Of a stretch of DNA of 64,000 nt, positions 23,098 through 32,710 are shown piece after piece. Below the pieces are notes generated by a model. It made no database searches, was not told the DNA's origin, and saw only the letters and a program-made list of their open reading frames with translations. Source of the DNA: Bacillus australimaris (GTDB lineage Bacteria > Bacillota > Bacilli > Bacillales > Bacillaceae); the NCBI RefSeq assembly GCF_001307105.1, contig NZ_LGYN01000001.1, forward strand, positions 372,001-436,000. The letters are read 5' to 3'. Position 1 is the stretch's first letter. The number at the start of each line of letters is the position of its first letter. The position numbers were made by a program, and so were the translations under genes.

Positions 23098-24417
23098 CTA
23101 CTTTCCATTACGCTTTGACTTTCTACGTTCCTGTCTTTTGATTTTATCCATCTCACGTGTCATTTTCTTTTTATATCCAGGTTTGACGGCTTTCGGTTTT
23201 CTCACAAGACGTTTTGCTTTCTCTTCAATTTCATTTGGTGCCTTTTTACGTCTTTGACGCTTCAAACGGTCATCTGCATCTCGCCATTCGCCATGAACAA
23301 TCGTTTTGTTTTCAAACACAACGCCCATTTTCTCAATTTGAATGAGTGCATCCTCATCCGCAAGCTCATAAATGGTCATGGCAATGCCAGATGAACCAGC
23401 ACGAGCTGTTCTTCCTACGCGGTGAACATAAAAATCAAGATCAGATGGAAGTTCATAGTTAATCACATGACTGACGCCTTTAATATCAATCCCGCGTGCT
23501 GCAAGATCAGATGCCACAATATAAGTGAACTCCAGATCTTCAATTTGTTTCATGACTTTTTTACGTTCTCGCGGCGTTAATCCGCCATGAAGCACACCGA
23601 TTTTCATTCCTTTTTCTTGTAGGAACGATGCGATTTCATCAACAGTTGTTTTTGTATTGGCAAAAATGATCCCTAAATAAGGCTGTACATTCGTCACCAT
23701 TTCATGAAGCAATTTTAATTTATCACGCTGCTTAGACGGGACTAAAATATGCTGAATGTTTTCAGCTGTAATCCGTCTTGGCTCAACATGCGCATATTTA
23801 GGATTGTCCATATATTTTTTCAGGAAAGGCTTTAGTTTTTCTGGAATGGTTGCAGAGAAAACGAGCATTTGCAGCTGTTCTGGCATTTGGGCGCCAATAC
23901 GATCCACGTCTTCTAAAAATCCCATATCCAGCATTAAATCCGCTTCATCAATGACAAGAGAGGTCGCTTTGTAAACATTCAGCGCCTGCTCATGAATGAG
24001 GTCAGCAATACGTCCAGGAGTGCCGACAACCAAATGCGGTTGGTTTTTTAGCTTTTGAATCGATTTCTGCTTGTCCGTTCCGCCAATGTAAAGCTTTGCT
24101 TTGATCTCTTCTTCTGGAGAGGCATTTTTTATAATGGTTTGGGCTTCTTTGAAAATTTGATTCGCTAATTCTCTTGTTGGTGCAGTAATCACCACTTGTA
24201 CCTGTTCTTTGCTTGGATCAATTGAATGAATCAGCGGCAATAAGTACGCATGGGTTTTTCCTGTTCCAGTTTGTGACTGCCCAATTACACTTTCTCCTTT
24301 TAAAACAGCAGGGATAATTCTTTTTTGAATATCAGTCGGCTCATAAAAGCCCAGTTCATGAATAGCATCTATAATAAAAGGCTTTAATTCATATGTCGTA
24401 AATTTCGTTTCTTTCAT
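23098..24417 (-). CDS. cshB: DEAD-box RNA helicase CshB
   Basis: ATP-dependent RNA helicase, linked in B. subtilis to cold adaptation and mRNA handling. 439 residues with all motifs: Q motif near residue 30, GQSQTGTGKTH (I), PTREL (Ia), TPGRIAD (Ib), DEAD (II), SAT (III), ARGIDI (V) and HRVGRTARAG (VI). The C-terminal 60 residues are very basic (KRQRRKKAPNEIE to ERRKSKRNGK) and probably bind RNA non-specifically. A 13-bp palindrome AAGGCATTGCCTT sits directly before its AAGGAG site. Confidence 0.95.
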   Translation of the reverse strand: MKETKFTTYELKPFIIDAIHELGFYEPTDIQKRIIPAVLKGESVIGQSQTGTGKTHAYLLPLIHSIDPSKEQVQVVITAPTRELANQIFKEAQTIIKNASPEEEIKAKLYIGGTDKQKSIQKLKNQPHLVVGTPGRIADLIHEQALNVYKATSLVIDEADLMLDMGFLEDVDRIGAQMPEQLQMLVFSATIPEKLKPFLKKYMDNPKYAHVEPRRITAENIQHILVPSKQRDKLKLLHEMVTNVQPYLGIIFANTKTTVDEIASFLQEKGMKIGVLHGGLTPRERKKVMKQIEDLEFTYIVASDLAARGIDIKGVSHVINYELPSDLDFYVHRVGRTARAGSSGIAMTIYELADEDALIQIEKMGVVFENKTIVHGEWRDADDRLKRQRRKKAPNEIEEKAKRLVRKPKAVKPGYKKKMTREMDKIKRQERRKSKRNGK

Positions 24418-24507
24418 GTTTTCACTCCTTAAGGCAATGCCTTTTTGCTCATCTCCTCATTATAGCTGATTTTCAGCAAAAAAACCATGTCCGCTTTTCT
24501 TACAGGA

Positions 24508-24536
24508 AACCAATTGTTGCTTCCTTGCATAACCTA
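24508..24536 (+). promoter_or_regulatory. SigK-type promoter for yqfQ
   Basis: An AC at 24509-24510, 17-bp spacer, then CATAACCTA (24528-24536), which fits the late mother-cell SigK pattern AC-N16/17-CATANNNTA exactly. It lies 37 nt before the yqfQ start. Confidence 0.65.
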
Positions 24537-24572
24537 TGAAGAGAAAGAGAATGCAGTAAGGGAGGTACAAGT

Positions 24573-25268
24573 ATGTTAGGGCAAAGGCCTATGGGCGATT
24601 TTCAACCGCGCCGTCCCTCACGCCGGCACCTTGGAAATGGCGGACAACCCGGAATGTTAAGGAGGCAGCAGGCTCCTATCGAACAGCCTTTTCAAGGGCA
24701 AGGGAATCCGTTTCAGCAAATGATGCCCCGCTCCCCGTCTGTGCAGGGAGGCGGTTTACGCGGAATGGGCGGAATTCCAGGAGGCGAGAGCCGTGCACTA
24801 GGCGGCGGAGCAGGAATTAAAGGCATGCTCTCTAAATTCCTTCCTGGCGCAGGAGGAGCAGGAGTCTCTGGAGGCGGTGCGGGATTACAAGGAATCCAGA
24901 GCTTCACAAATCCGGCGACCCTTTCAAGCATGTTAGGAAATGTGCAAAAAGTGCTCGGGATGGCGCAGCAATTTACGCCAATGATTCAGCAATACGGTCC
25001 TTTAGTGAGAAATTTGCCTGCGATGATTAAACTGTACAGTCAGCTCGGCAGTGCGGATGATGACGAAGCAAATGATGATGATGCAGAATCAAAAGAGATC
25101 AGTGCGGAAACGGAAGCGCCGCAAGAAGATGCATCAACTGACGAAATAGAAGAAAACGAAGAACCAGAAGACATCCTCGTCAAAAAAGCAGTCCCTCACA
25201 CATCACCTGCTCCTAAAGCAAAACCGAAAAAAAGATCGGGCAGCTCTGTTCCAAAACTATATGTCTAG
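24573..25268 (+). CDS. yqfQ: YqfQ/VrrA-family protein, probable spore component
   Basis: A 231-residue low-complexity protein. Residues 1-95 are Gly/Pro/Gln/Arg-rich (PRRPSRRHLGNGGQPG), residues 100-150 contain a conserved-looking helical part (LSSMLGNVQKVLGMAQQF), residues 160-205 are very acidic (DDDEANDDDAES), and the tail is basic (KAKPKKRSG). This matches the VrrA/YqfQ family. Composition and the SigK-type promoter suggest a spore coat or related protein; function is not established from sequence. GC content is visibly higher than neighbours because of Gly codons. Confidence 0.85.
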   Translation: MLGQRPMGDFQPRRPSRRHLGNGGQPGMLRRQQAPIEQPFQGQGNPFQQMMPRSPSVQGGGLRGMGGIPGGESRALGGGAGIKGMLSKFLPGAGGAGVSGGGAGLQGIQSFTNPATLSSMLGNVQKVLGMAQQFTPMIQQYGPLVRNLPAMIKLYSQLGSADDDEANDDDAESKEISAETEAPQEDASTDEIEENEEPEDILVKKAVPHTSPAPKAKPKKRSGSSVPKLYV

Positions 25269-25309
25269 TGATCTTTTAACGGCGAAGTGTACACCGCGTA
25301 TAACAATCT

Positions 25310-25338
25310 TTGATATATACGCTTACTTTGGCTATAAT
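25310..25338 (+). promoter_or_regulatory. SigA promoter in front of ispH
   Basis: TTGATA (25310-25315), 17-bp spacer, perfect TATAAT (25333-25338). The start site would fall near 25345, about 11 nt before a terminator-like hairpin. Confidence 0.65.
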
Positions 25339-25353
25339 GGAAGCAAGAGAATG

Positions 25354-25386
25354 ATAAAAAGCCGTTTTTTACGGCTTTTTATATTG
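25354..25386 (+). terminator. Terminator-like hairpin in the ispH leader
   Basis: Arms AAAAGCCGT and ACGGCTTTT followed by TATATTG. It lies after the perfect TATAAT at 25333 and before ispH at 25426, so it could end yqfQ transcripts or attenuate ispH. Confidence 0.65.
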
Positions 25387-25425
25387 TTCTTCTCTAGCAG
25401 CACTTCCCTACAGGAGGACGAATAA

Positions 25426-26370
25426 ATGAATGTAATTAAAATATCGCCGCGTGGCTATTGCTATGGCGTTGTGGATGCAATGGTCATTGCTAAAAATGCC
25501 GCACTTGATAAAAACTTGCCACGCCCAATTTATATATTAGGTATGATTGTGCATAACAAGCATGTCACTGATGCCTTCGAAGAAGATGGGATTTACACAC
25601 TGGACGGACCAAACCGCTTAGACATTTTAAAGCAGGTTGAAAGCGGAACAGTTATTTTCACGGCTCACGGTGTTTCTCCTGAGGTTCGTCAGATCGCAGA
25701 AGAAAAAGGCCTTGTTGCCATAGATGCGACCTGTCCCGATGTAACGAAAACTCATGAACTCATTTCAGAGAAAACAGCCGATGGTTATGACATTATTTAT
25801 ATTGGGAAAAAGGGTCATCCTGAGCCAGAAGGAGCTGTTGGAGTAGCCCCTGACAAGGTACATCTTGTCGAAACAGAAGCCGACATTGAGGCGCTTGATT
25901 TAACATCAGATAAACTGCTCATCACCAACCAGACAACCATGTCCCAATGGGATGTCCACGATCTGATGGAGCTTATTAAAGAAAAATACCCTCATGTCGA
26001 GTATCATCAAGAAATCTGTCTTGCCACACAGGTGCGCCAGGAAGCTGTTTCGCAGCAAGCTGGTCAAGCCGATTTAACCATTGTTGTCGGTGATCCAAAA
26101 AGCAACAACTCCAACCGTCTCGCACAAGTATCAATGGAGATTGCTGGAACGAAGGCTTACCGTATTGGTGACCTAAGTGAGCTTAAGCTGGAGTGGCTTC
26201 AGGACGTCAAAACCGTTGCGATTACTGCTGGTGCTTCAACACCAACACCTATTACAAAGGAAGTCATTCGTTTCTTAGAAAACTATGAACCAGATGATGA
26301 AACGACTTGGAAGATTGAACGGACGGTTCCTCTTTCTAAAATATTACCTCGCGTCAAAACAAAAAAATAA
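25426..26370 (+). CDS. ispH: 4-hydroxy-3-methylbut-2-enyl diphosphate reductase
   Basis: Final step of the MEP pathway, reducing HMBPP to IPP and DMAPP with a [4Fe-4S] cluster. 314 residues. Cluster ligands Cys12, Cys103 and Cys198 are present, as are the substrate-binding His43, His81 and His131 ([20 protein letters not shown]) and the TQTT-like NQTTMS and [10 protein letters not shown] motifs. Strong AGGAGG before the ATG. Essential where the MEP route is the only isoprenoid pathway. Confidence 0.97.
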   Translation: MNVIKISPRGYCYGVVDAMVIAKNAALDKNLPRPIYILGMIVHNKHVTDAFEEDGIYTLDGPNRLDILKQVESGTVIFTAHGVSPEVRQIAEEKGLVAIDATCPDVTKTHELISEKTADGYDIIYIGKKGHPEPEGAVGVAPDKVHLVETEADIEALDLTSDKLLITNQTTMSQWDVHDLMELIKEKYPHVEYHQEICLATQVRQEAVSQQAGQADLTIVVGDPKSNNSNRLAQVSMEIAGTKAYRIGDLSELKLEWLQDVKTVAITAGASTPTPITKEVIRFLENYEPDDETTWKIERTVPLSKILPRVKTKK

Positions 26371-26372
26371 AA

Positions 26373-26407
26373 AAGCGTCAGAGTGAATATGCTCTGACGT
26401 TTTTTGT
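26373..26407. terminator. Bidirectional terminator between ispH and yqfO
   Basis: Arms CGTCAGAG and CTCTGACG around an 8-nt loop, T6 on the plus side and a T6-rich run on the minus side. Shared by the convergent genes. Confidence 0.92.
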
Positions 26408-27529
26408 TTACATAAATTGAAATGGATTTGTGTTTGATTCAGAAATAAAGAGCTGTACGTCATATTTTTTATCCGCACATAACGATTGAAGCTTCGCCTT
26501 TACGCCCTCTTTCATGATCTTTTCTGCATAATGCCCTGGGTCCACTACGTTCAGTCCAAGCATCATGGCATCATGAGCGACATGAAAATAAAGATCTCCT
26601 GTCACATACACATCGGCGCCCATTCTTTTCGCTTGATGGATGTATTTATTTCCGTCTCCGCCAAGCACAGCCACTTTTTTCACAACAGCATCCTGATCCC
26701 CTACAAAACGAGCACCATTTACATCTAGCTTCGTTTTCACAAATTGCGTGAAATCTCTAAGTGTCATAGGCTCTTTTAGCTCTCCAATACGGCCAAGACC
26801 TTTTTGAATAGGTGCAAGATCTGTCGTATGTACACTATAGGCGACTTCTTCATAAGGATGTGCTTTGATCATTTCACGAATCACTTGTTTTTCTATACTT
26901 GCTGGGAAAATGGTTTCAATCCGCACTTCTTTCACAAATTCTAATTGGCCCGGCTCACCAATAAACGGCTCAGCTTCTTCTGATGGCAGAAAGCTGCCTG
27001 TCCCTTCATTTGAAAACGCACAATGGCTGTAATTGCCAATATGGCCGGCGCCCGCATTGCCTAAAGCTGTTCTGATGGCCTCCTCAAATTCATGCGGGAC
27101 ATAAAGAACAAGCTGTTTGATTTGATCTTCGTATGTCGGCACTAACACACTTGTTTCTTCAAGCTCTAAAGCCTCAGCAAGCAAGTCATTGACTCCTCCA
27201 TCAGCTACGTCCAAATTCGTATGTGCCACATATACTGCAATATCATGCTTGATGCATTTCTCAATGATCCGTCCAGCTGGCTGATCTGTCGCTACATGTT
27301 TTAATGGACGGAAAATCGGCGGATGGTGAGCAATAATAAGATCCACTTTTCGCTCGATCGCCTCATCTACTACATTCTCTAAAACATCCAAGGTGATCAT
27401 GACATTGGTTACTTTCTTATTTAATGTCCCAATCTGGAGACCAATTTTATCACCTTCCATAGCAAATGCCTTTGGTGAAAATTGCTCAATTAATTGGATA
27501 ATCTCATGCCCATTTACTGTTTTAGCCAA
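26408..27529 (-). CDS. yqfO: NIF3-family dinuclear metal protein YqfO
   Basis: A 373-residue cytosolic protein. The NIF3 halves at each end carry the metal-binding HHPPIF (about 67-72), AHTNLDVADGG (about 100-110) and C-terminal GDLYFHVAHDA and VDPGHYAEK motifs. The middle (about 130-235) is the inserted PII/CutA-like domain found in Bacillus members (IFPASIEKQVIREMIKAHPYEE). B. subtilis YqfO has the same length. Often described as a GTP cyclohydrolase-like protein, but that role is not settled. Overlaps trmK by 8 nt. Confidence 0.92.
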   Translation of the reverse strand: MAKTVNGHEIIQLIEQFSPKAFAMEGDKIGLQIGTLNKKVTNVMITLDVLENVVDEAIERKVDLIIAHHPPIFRPLKHVATDQPAGRIIEKCIKHDIAVYVAHTNLDVADGGVNDLLAEALELEETSVLVPTYEDQIKQLVLYVPHEFEEAIRTALGNAGAGHIGNYSHCAFSNEGTGSFLPSEEAEPFIGEPGQLEFVKEVRIETIFPASIEKQVIREMIKAHPYEEVAYSVHTTDLAPIQKGLGRIGELKEPMTLRDFTQFVKTKLDVNGARFVGDQDAVVKKVAVLGGDGNKYIHQAKRMGADVYVTGDLYFHVAHDAMMLGLNVVDPGHYAEKIMKEGVKAKLQSLCADKKYDVQLFISESNTNPFQFM

Positions 27530-28238
27530 CAGTCAAAACCTCCTTTAGCATCTTAATTTTCGCATTCAGTTCTTCAAGGCGCTCTTTGTTTTCTTCTGCC
27601 CGCGCTGCCTGCTGAATTTGATTTTCTATCTTCTCCATATGCTGAAGCTCTTGCATCCACTTGCGCCGGAAGACGTCATTTTGCTCTTTCGCAAGAAACG
27701 GGCCAACCAGCATGCCTGCTTCCATTGACATCCCTTCGTAAGCTTTATCTTTGTCGCCTTTTTCGGCGATCAGGATTTCGTATATTTTGCCGTCCTCTTC
27801 TAAAATGACTTCATCCTTCAATTCATACCCCTCTTGATAGAGCCATAAACGAATATGGTGAGCATGGATATTCGGCTGAAGAATGAGCCGCTCACGGCCT
27901 GTGAGCTTATGCTTGCCTTCATTTAGAATACTTGTGATGAGCGCCCCGCCCATACCTGCAATCGTCACTGCACTCACTTCGCCTTTTTCAATGACTTCAA
28001 GGCCATTTCCTTTTCTGACCGAAATTTGTTCATCTAATTCAAGTCTATGTACTTGCTGCTGTGCCGATTGAAGCGGGCCATCTGTAATTTCACCAGCAAT
28101 GGCTTTCACTGCTTTTTGATGCAGGATCGCATAGCATGGCAAATAGGCATGGTCTGAGCCGATATCAGCAAAGACTGCCTCATGTGGTAAAAAGTCGGCG
28201 ACTCTTTTTAATCGTTTGGATAAATTCATTTCATTCAT
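27522..28238 (-). CDS. trmK: tRNA (adenine22-N1)-methyltransferase TrmK
   Basis: Methylates A22 of tRNAs using SAM. 238 residues: Rossmann domain with DIGSDHAYLP (25-34), AGEITDGPLQSAQ and TIAGMGG, and a C-terminal coiled-coil-like region (EQNDVFRRKWMQEL onwards). I chose the ATG at 28238, which gives the B. subtilis length; an in-frame GTG lies 9 nt upstream. It precedes yqfO with an 8-nt overlap, so translation is coupled. Confidence 0.92.
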   Translation of the reverse strand: MNEMNLSKRLKRVADFLPHEAVFADIGSDHAYLPCYAILHQKAVKAIAGEITDGPLQSAQQQVHRLELDEQISVRKGNGLEVIEKGEVSAVTIAGMGGALITSILNEGKHKLTGRERLILQPNIHAHHIRLWLYQEGYELKDEVILEEDGKIYEILIAEKGDKDKAYEGMSMEAGMLVGPFLAKEQNDVFRRKWMQELQHMEKIENQIQQAARAEENKERLEELNAKIKMLKEVLTVG

Positions 28239-28316
28239 ACGTATCACTACTTTTCTTTAATGTTCATACTTGTCTATCTTATATAAATTATGGACTTTTT
28301 AAAAGTCGTTTTCAAA

Positions 28317-28352
28317 TGAAAAAAGCTCTTCTTTTGAAAAAGAGCTTTTTGT
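28317..28352 (-). terminator. Terminator after cccA
   Basis: Arms AAAAGCTCTT and AAGAGCTTTT around TTTTCAA-type loop, with T/A tracts on both sides. Seven nt after the cccA stop. Confidence 0.88.
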
Positions 28353-28358
28353 GTGAGA

Positions 28359-28718
28359 TTATTTAATTTTAGACACCCATTCCGCCATTTCATCTAGCTT
28401 TTCATTCGGAATCAACCCGCCTGGCATCCCGTTGCCGCCTTCTTGAATTTTCTTCTTGATGTCTGCTACTTCAAGCTTGTCTCCAACGCCCTTTAATGCA
28501 GGACCTGCGCCGCCTTCATAGTTTTCCCCGTGACAGCTTAGACAGTTCTGTTTATATAATTCTTCCGGCGTTGCATTTGCTGTCTCTTCTTGCTTTTGCT
28601 CTTCGCCCCCAGAGGCGATTTTGTCTTCATCTTTCAGCCCCTTCATTGATAAGAAAAAAGTGAGTCCAATACCTAAAATGGCAATCAATAAGAATGGTAT
28701 AAGTGGATTCCGTTTCAT
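28359..28718 (-). CDS. cccA: Membrane-anchored cytochrome c550
   Basis: Small membrane-bound c-type cytochrome in the respiratory chain. 119 residues: one N-terminal anchor (about 6-24), a Glu/Lys/Gln-rich linker to about 50, and the heme domain with CLSCH (Cys59, Cys62, His63 axial ligand) and Met98 in GNGMPGG as the likely second axial ligand. The ATG at 28718 lies 9 bases after GGAGG; an in-frame ATG at 28727 abuts it. Closely resembles B. subtilis CccA. Confidence 0.95.
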   Translation of the reverse strand: MKRNPLIPFLLIAILGIGLTFFLSMKGLKDEDKIASGGEEQKQEETANATPEELYKQNCLSCHGENYEGGAGPALKGVGDKLEVADIKKKIQEGGNGMPGGLIPNEKLDEMAEWVSKIK

Positions 28719-28773
28719 TTCTTTCATCCTCCCCTTTGTGAAAAACCCCTTTGAGACTATGCAAACAATTCTA

Positions 28774-28801
28774 ATTCTACTTTAATTTTACAAAAAGTAA
28801 A
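28774..28801 (-). promoter_or_regulatory. Candidate cccA promoter
   Basis: Minus-strand TTTACT (28801-28796), 16-bp spacer, TAGAAT (28779-28774), 56 nt before the cccA start. Confidence 0.45.
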
Positions 28802-28961
28802 CGAATTATGATACAAAACTTTGGTCAAGTTCACAGATTAGACAAAAATGAATCAAGAAGAGAAATGAAGCCTTCAGCACATTTTGATGTATTTTTTATA
28901 CATCTTTTCTCTAAGAACGTTGCAAATTCATTTGTTATTCAGTAAAATATAATCAGATTGA

Positions 28962-28975
28962 AAAAAGCGTTTTCA
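28962..28975 (-). promoter_or_regulatory. cre-like CcpA site between sigA and cccA
   Basis: TGAAAACGCTTTTT on the minus strand matches TGAAARCGYTTWCN at 13 of 14 positions. It is about 180 bp upstream of the candidate cccA promoter. B. subtilis cccA is reported to be under CcpA control, which fits, but the distance is large. Confidence 0.5.
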
Positions 28976-28984
28976 TTTTTGATA

Positions 28985-29014
28985 AGAAAGAACGGATCTC
29001 TTTCAAGATCCGTC
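28985..29014 (-). terminator. Terminator after sigA
   Basis: Arms ACGGATCT and AGATCCGT around a 6-nt loop, followed on the minus strand by TCTTTCTT. End of the dnaG-sigA operon. Confidence 0.8.
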
Positions 29015-29020
29015 CGGTTT

Positions 29021-30142
29021 CTACTCTAAGAAGTCTTTTAATCGTTTACTTCTGCTTGGGTGTCTTAATTTACGAAGAGCTTTCGCTTCAATTTGGCGGA
29101 TACGCTCTCTTGTTACGCCGAACACCTTACCAACCTCTTCTAACGTGCGTGTTCTTCCGTCATCTAGTCCAAAACGTAGTCTCAGCACATTTTCTTCACG
29201 GTCCGTTAGCGTGTCTAATACATCTTCAAGCTGCTCTTTTAAGAGTTCGTAAGCAGCGTGATCAGATGGAGATGTCGCCTCTTGGTCTTCGATAAAATCA
29301 CCAAGATGCGAGTCATCTTCTTCACCAATAGGTGTTTCTAAAGATACAGGCTCTTGCGCAATTTTAAGAATCTCTCTTACCTTTTCTGGAGTTAAGTCCA
29401 TGTCTTCAGCAATTTCCTCAGGCGTTGGTTCTCTGCCTAGATCTTGCAGAAGCTGTCTTTGAACGCGGATCAATTTATTAATGGTTTCGACCATATGAAC
29501 CGGAATCCGGATTGTTCTCGCCTGATCGGCAATTGCACGCGTGATCGCCTGTCTAATCCACCAAGTCGCATATGTTGAGAATTTATATCCTTTGCGGTAG
29601 TCAAACTTCTCAACTGCCTTCATCAGACCCATGTTTCCTTCTTGAATCAAGTCAAGGAACAGCATACCACGACCAACGTAGCGTTTTGCAATGCTGACAA
29701 CGAGACGAAGGTTTGCTTCCGCTAATCTTCTTTTTGATTCCTCGTCACCTTCTTCGATCTTTTGAGCATACGTAATTTCTTCTTTAGCAGATAACAAATT
29801 GACGCGTCCGATTTCTTTTAAGTACATACGAACAGGATCATTAATTTTGACACCTGGAGGTACGCTTAAATCATTCAGGTCAAATTCTTCTTCTGCTTTA
29901 GCCAGCTGCTGAACATTTGGGTCTTCTGTCTCTTCGTTTTCACTAATGAGCTCCACACCCTGTTCGCCTAAGTATTCATAGTATTCATCCATTTGGTCTG
30001 ATTCAATTTCAAAGCTAGACATACGCTCTGCAATTTCTTCGTATGTTAAAACGCCCCGTTTTTTACCCGTTTCAGTGAGCTTATCTCTCACCTGTTCAAA
30101 GGTTAATTCAGTTTCGGTTTCGTGGGCTTGTTTATCAGCCAT
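29021..30142 (-). CDS. sigA: Primary RNA polymerase sigma factor SigA
   Basis: Housekeeping sigma-70 factor. 373 residues: acidic region 1.1 (about 1-75, [14 protein letters not shown]), region 2 with [37 protein letters not shown], region 3, and region 4 with the helix-turn-helix [24 protein letters not shown] that reads the -35. The start ATG at 30142 has GGAGGGATCC upstream and gives the B. subtilis length. The frame stays open for 56 more codons upstream; I judge this not to be translated. Last gene of the yaiI-dnaG-sigA cluster. Confidence 0.97.
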   Translation of the reverse strand: MADKQAHETETELTFEQVRDKLTETGKKRGVLTYEEIAERMSSFEIESDQMDEYYEYLGEQGVELISENEETEDPNVQQLAKAEEEFDLNDLSVPPGVKINDPVRMYLKEIGRVNLLSAKEEITYAQKIEEGDEESKRRLAEANLRLVVSIAKRYVGRGMLFLDLIQEGNMGLMKAVEKFDYRKGYKFSTYATWWIRQAITRAIADQARTIRIPVHMVETINKLIRVQRQLLQDLGREPTPEEIAEDMDLTPEKVREILKIAQEPVSLETPIGEEDDSHLGDFIEDQEATSPSDHAAYELLKEQLEDVLDTLTDREENVLRLRFGLDDGRTRTLEEVGKVFGVTRERIRQIEAKALRKLRHPSRSKRLKDFLE

Positions 30143-30346
30143 TATGGATCCCTCCTTCCAAAGCTTGCAACGAATTCTAAAATAACTTGCGATTTGCTTC
30201 CGCTCTGCTTTTCTCTCTCTTTCAAACATGAGCCAAGCAAATAGGAATAAAATAAATAATGATGAAGGCAAGATGCTTGCGGTCTTATGCTCCTCCCGTA
30301 AAGGATTCATTGCCAGCCGTAAGTCCTGTCATTAATAATAGACGTA

Positions 30347-32176
30347 TTACTTCAGCGAACGATTCAACTGAATAATTTCTTTTGCAAGTGTTGCCGCTTT
30401 GAAGAAATCTTTTTGCCTCTCCGCTTCTGCACGTTCTAGTTCTTTTTCCTTTATCATTGACAAATTCCGATGATTCAACACTTTTTTTACATAATCACTT
30501 AATTCAGCTTCACTTAACTCGTCTCCGACTTGAATCATCAATATATCCGTCAAAAGCTGATTCATAACATCATCTTCTATACGGTTCATCAAGTGCTGCG
30601 GCGTTGGTTCTCTTCCCTCTTCATACAAGGCATAAATGTACGTTGCCAGCGCCCTGTGAGAATCTATATTAAATTCAATCCCGACTCTGTCAAGCACTTT
30701 GCGGATCACATCATCGCTTTTTAACATATGAGCAAGCAGCATTCGCTCTGCATTTTCATATGCCGGTCGAAGACGCTTTCTTCTTACTTGTGTTGACAGA
30801 TGTGCACGCCTTTTTTCAAGCCCGTTTTCTTCCTGCGTGCTTTTGGCTTCTTGCCTCTGCTGTTTTTCAAACAGCTCTAGTTGTTCTTTTAATGAATCAA
30901 GTGAGATCGAGAACTCTCCAGCAAGCTGTTTCATGTAAATCTCTTGCTCCAAAGAGCCGTTTAACCGGCTGATTTCTCGAAGAACCTGTTTCATATAAGC
31001 AAGGCGGTCTCCTTCGTCTGATAAATTCTTTCCTCTTCGGAAAAAATTCATCTTAAACGTCATTAATGTCACACTTGCATCTATGATGTCATTCCTAAAT
31101 TTCTCGCCGCCATATTTACGAATGTAATCATCTGGATCAAGTCCATCTGGTATCATGGCAACGCGAACTTTACATCCTCTTTTCCCAAGCAAATCTGACG
31201 CTTTCATGGTCGCTTCATATCCGGCTGTGTCAGAGTCATAGCAAAGGATAATCTCTTCTACGTTCCGTCTGAGAAGCTTGACATGCTCTTCTGTAAGAGA
31301 CGTACCCATTGTTGCAACACTTTCGCCGACACCTGATGTGACAGCTGAGATGACGTCTGCAAATCCTTCGAAAAGAACCGCACGTTCGCGTTTACGAATG
31401 TGCATACGCGCGTCATGAAAGTGATAAAGCAGCTTACTTTTATGAAAAAGTGGCGTTTCAGGACTATTCATATATTTAGGCTGCTGATCACCAAGGGATC
31501 TTCCGGAAAAAGCGATAACTGTCCCATGATGATCATGAATGGGAAACATGACACGATCTCTAAATCGGTCAAAAAAGCCTGTGCCGTTTTCACGTTGAAT
31601 CAAAAGACCTGCCTTCTCCATCATCACAGGATCAAACCCTCGTTTTTCTAAAAACTTGGTCATAAAATCCCAAGAATCAAGAGCATAACCGATCTCAAAC
31701 TTGGCAATTGTTTCGTCTGTAAAGCCTCTGGACCGTAAATAATCGAGTGCGCTTTGACCTTCCTTTGTATTTACCAGCAAATGGTGGTAAAATTTCTTAA
31801 GAAGCTCATGGGCCTCAATCATTTTATGATCTGCCGTGTCCTCTTGCTGAGAGGAACCAATCTGAGCAGTCGCTACATGATCAGGCAAATCAATATGGTA
31901 CTTATCAGCAACATGTGAAACGGCCTCAATAAATGAGTAGCCTTCCATTTGTCTGAGGAACGAAAACACATTACCTCCTGCACCACAGCCAAAACAATGG
32001 AAGATTTGCTTATCTGCTGAAACAGAGAATGAAGGAGTATTTTCACCATGGAATGGACAAAGACCGAAGTAATTTCGACCTTGCTTTCTAAGCTGTACGT
32101 ATTCTCCAATCACTTCGACAATGTCTGCGTTTTTTTGGATCTGCTCCAAAAGTTCATCTGGTATACGTTTGCTCAT
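30347..32176 (-). CDS. dnaG: DNA primase
   Basis: Synthesises RNA primers for replication. 609 residues: N-terminal CHC2 zinc finger (Cys40, His43, Cys61, Cys64), the catalytic TOPRIM domain ([10 protein letters not shown], then [11 protein letters not shown], with [14 protein letters not shown]) and a C-terminal helicase-binding region. A 204-nt gap, without a terminator I can see, separates it from sigA; in B. subtilis the two form the macromolecular-synthesis operon. Confidence 0.96.
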   Translation of the reverse strand: MSKRIPDELLEQIQKNADIVEVIGEYVQLRKQGRNYFGLCPFHGENTPSFSVSADKQIFHCFGCGAGGNVFSFLRQMEGYSFIEAVSHVADKYHIDLPDHVATAQIGSSQQEDTADHKMIEAHELLKKFYHHLLVNTKEGQSALDYLRSRGFTDETIAKFEIGYALDSWDFMTKFLEKRGFDPVMMEKAGLLIQRENGTGFFDRFRDRVMFPIHDHHGTVIAFSGRSLGDQQPKYMNSPETPLFHKSKLLYHFHDARMHIRKRERAVLFEGFADVISAVTSGVGESVATMGTSLTEEHVKLLRRNVEEIILCYDSDTAGYEATMKASDLLGKRGCKVRVAMIPDGLDPDDYIRKYGGEKFRNDIIDASVTLMTFKMNFFRRGKNLSDEGDRLAYMKQVLREISRLNGSLEQEIYMKQLAGEFSISLDSLKEQLELFEKQQRQEAKSTQEENGLEKRRAHLSTQVRRKRLRPAYENAERMLLAHMLKSDDVIRKVLDRVGIEFNIDSHRALATYIYALYEEGREPTPQHLMNRIEDDVMNQLLTDILMIQVGDELSEAELSDYVKKVLNHRNLSMIKEKELERAEAERQKDFFKAATLAKEIIQLNRSLK

Positions 32177-32209
32177 CCTATTAACACTCCGTCGTACATT
32201 ATTCGCCTT

Positions 32210-32710
32210 TTAATTCAAAAATCCTTCATGATTCGACAGGATTTTTTGTAGTTGCGCCATAAATCGCTTCTTATCCTCTTCTAATAGCTTTTTGGGACCT
32301 TTTCCGTATACACCTTTTCTTCGCTGTTTGCTGGAAACATGCCTGCGTTCCAAATCAAAATCAATTGTTTCGTTTGTGTACATTCGTCCTCTTTCAGACA
32401 GAACAATGACCTGTCTCGGAAGCAGTAAGGAGGCAAGACCAATATCTTGTGTAACGACAATATCATGTGCGGCAGCTGAGTTCGCAATGACTAAATCCGC
32501 TGCTTCTTTATGTGTATCTACAAACCGCCAATCTTCAAGTGGAGATCTTTTGGTTTGAAAATGCTCATATGAAGCAATGAATGTCACTGGTACTTGAAAT
32601 TGAGATGCGACAGAAAGGATTTCGTCTTTAACAGGACAAGCATCTGCATCGACATAAATCGTCCTCTCTTTTTTACGTTCATTCAGGTGACTAATTCTCC
32701 ATCCCTCCAC
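32210..32710 (-). CDS. yqxD: UPF0178 (YaiI/YqxD) family protein
   Basis: A 166-residue protein with UPF0178 hallmarks: [14 protein letters not shown] near residue 18, [21 protein letters not shown], and the basic C-terminal [16 protein letters not shown]. The Asp-rich first motif suggests a metal-dependent, PIN-like fold; activity unknown. It precedes dnaG with a 33-nt gap, the same order as B. subtilis (yqxD-dnaG-sigA). GGTGGAGGG directly precedes the ATG. Confidence 0.88.
   Translation of the reverse strand: MEGWRISHLNERKKERTIYVDADACPVKDEILSVASQFQVPVTFIASYEHFQTKRSPLEDWRFVDTHKEAADLVIANSAAAHDIVVTQDIGLASLLLPRQVIVLSERGRMYTNETIDFDLERRHVSSKQRRKGVYGKGPKKLLEEDKKRFMAQLQKILSNHEGFLN

Larger units (their letters stand above)
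28719..29020. other. Intergenic region between cccA and sigA
   Basis: 302 nt without a gene. It contains, on the minus strand, the sigA terminator (28985-29014), a cre-like site (28962-28975), a perfect 7-bp inverted repeat GATGTAT/ATACATC at 28886-28904 and a candidate cccA promoter at 28774-28801. Confidence 0.7.

Noticed and set aside
30143-30310. 56-codon in-frame extension upstream of sigA with a hydrophobic stretch, which would make a membrane-linked SigA
   Set aside because: The ATG at 30142 has an excellent Shine-Dalgarno site and gives the normal SigA length; the extension begins without one and is short enough to be open by chance.
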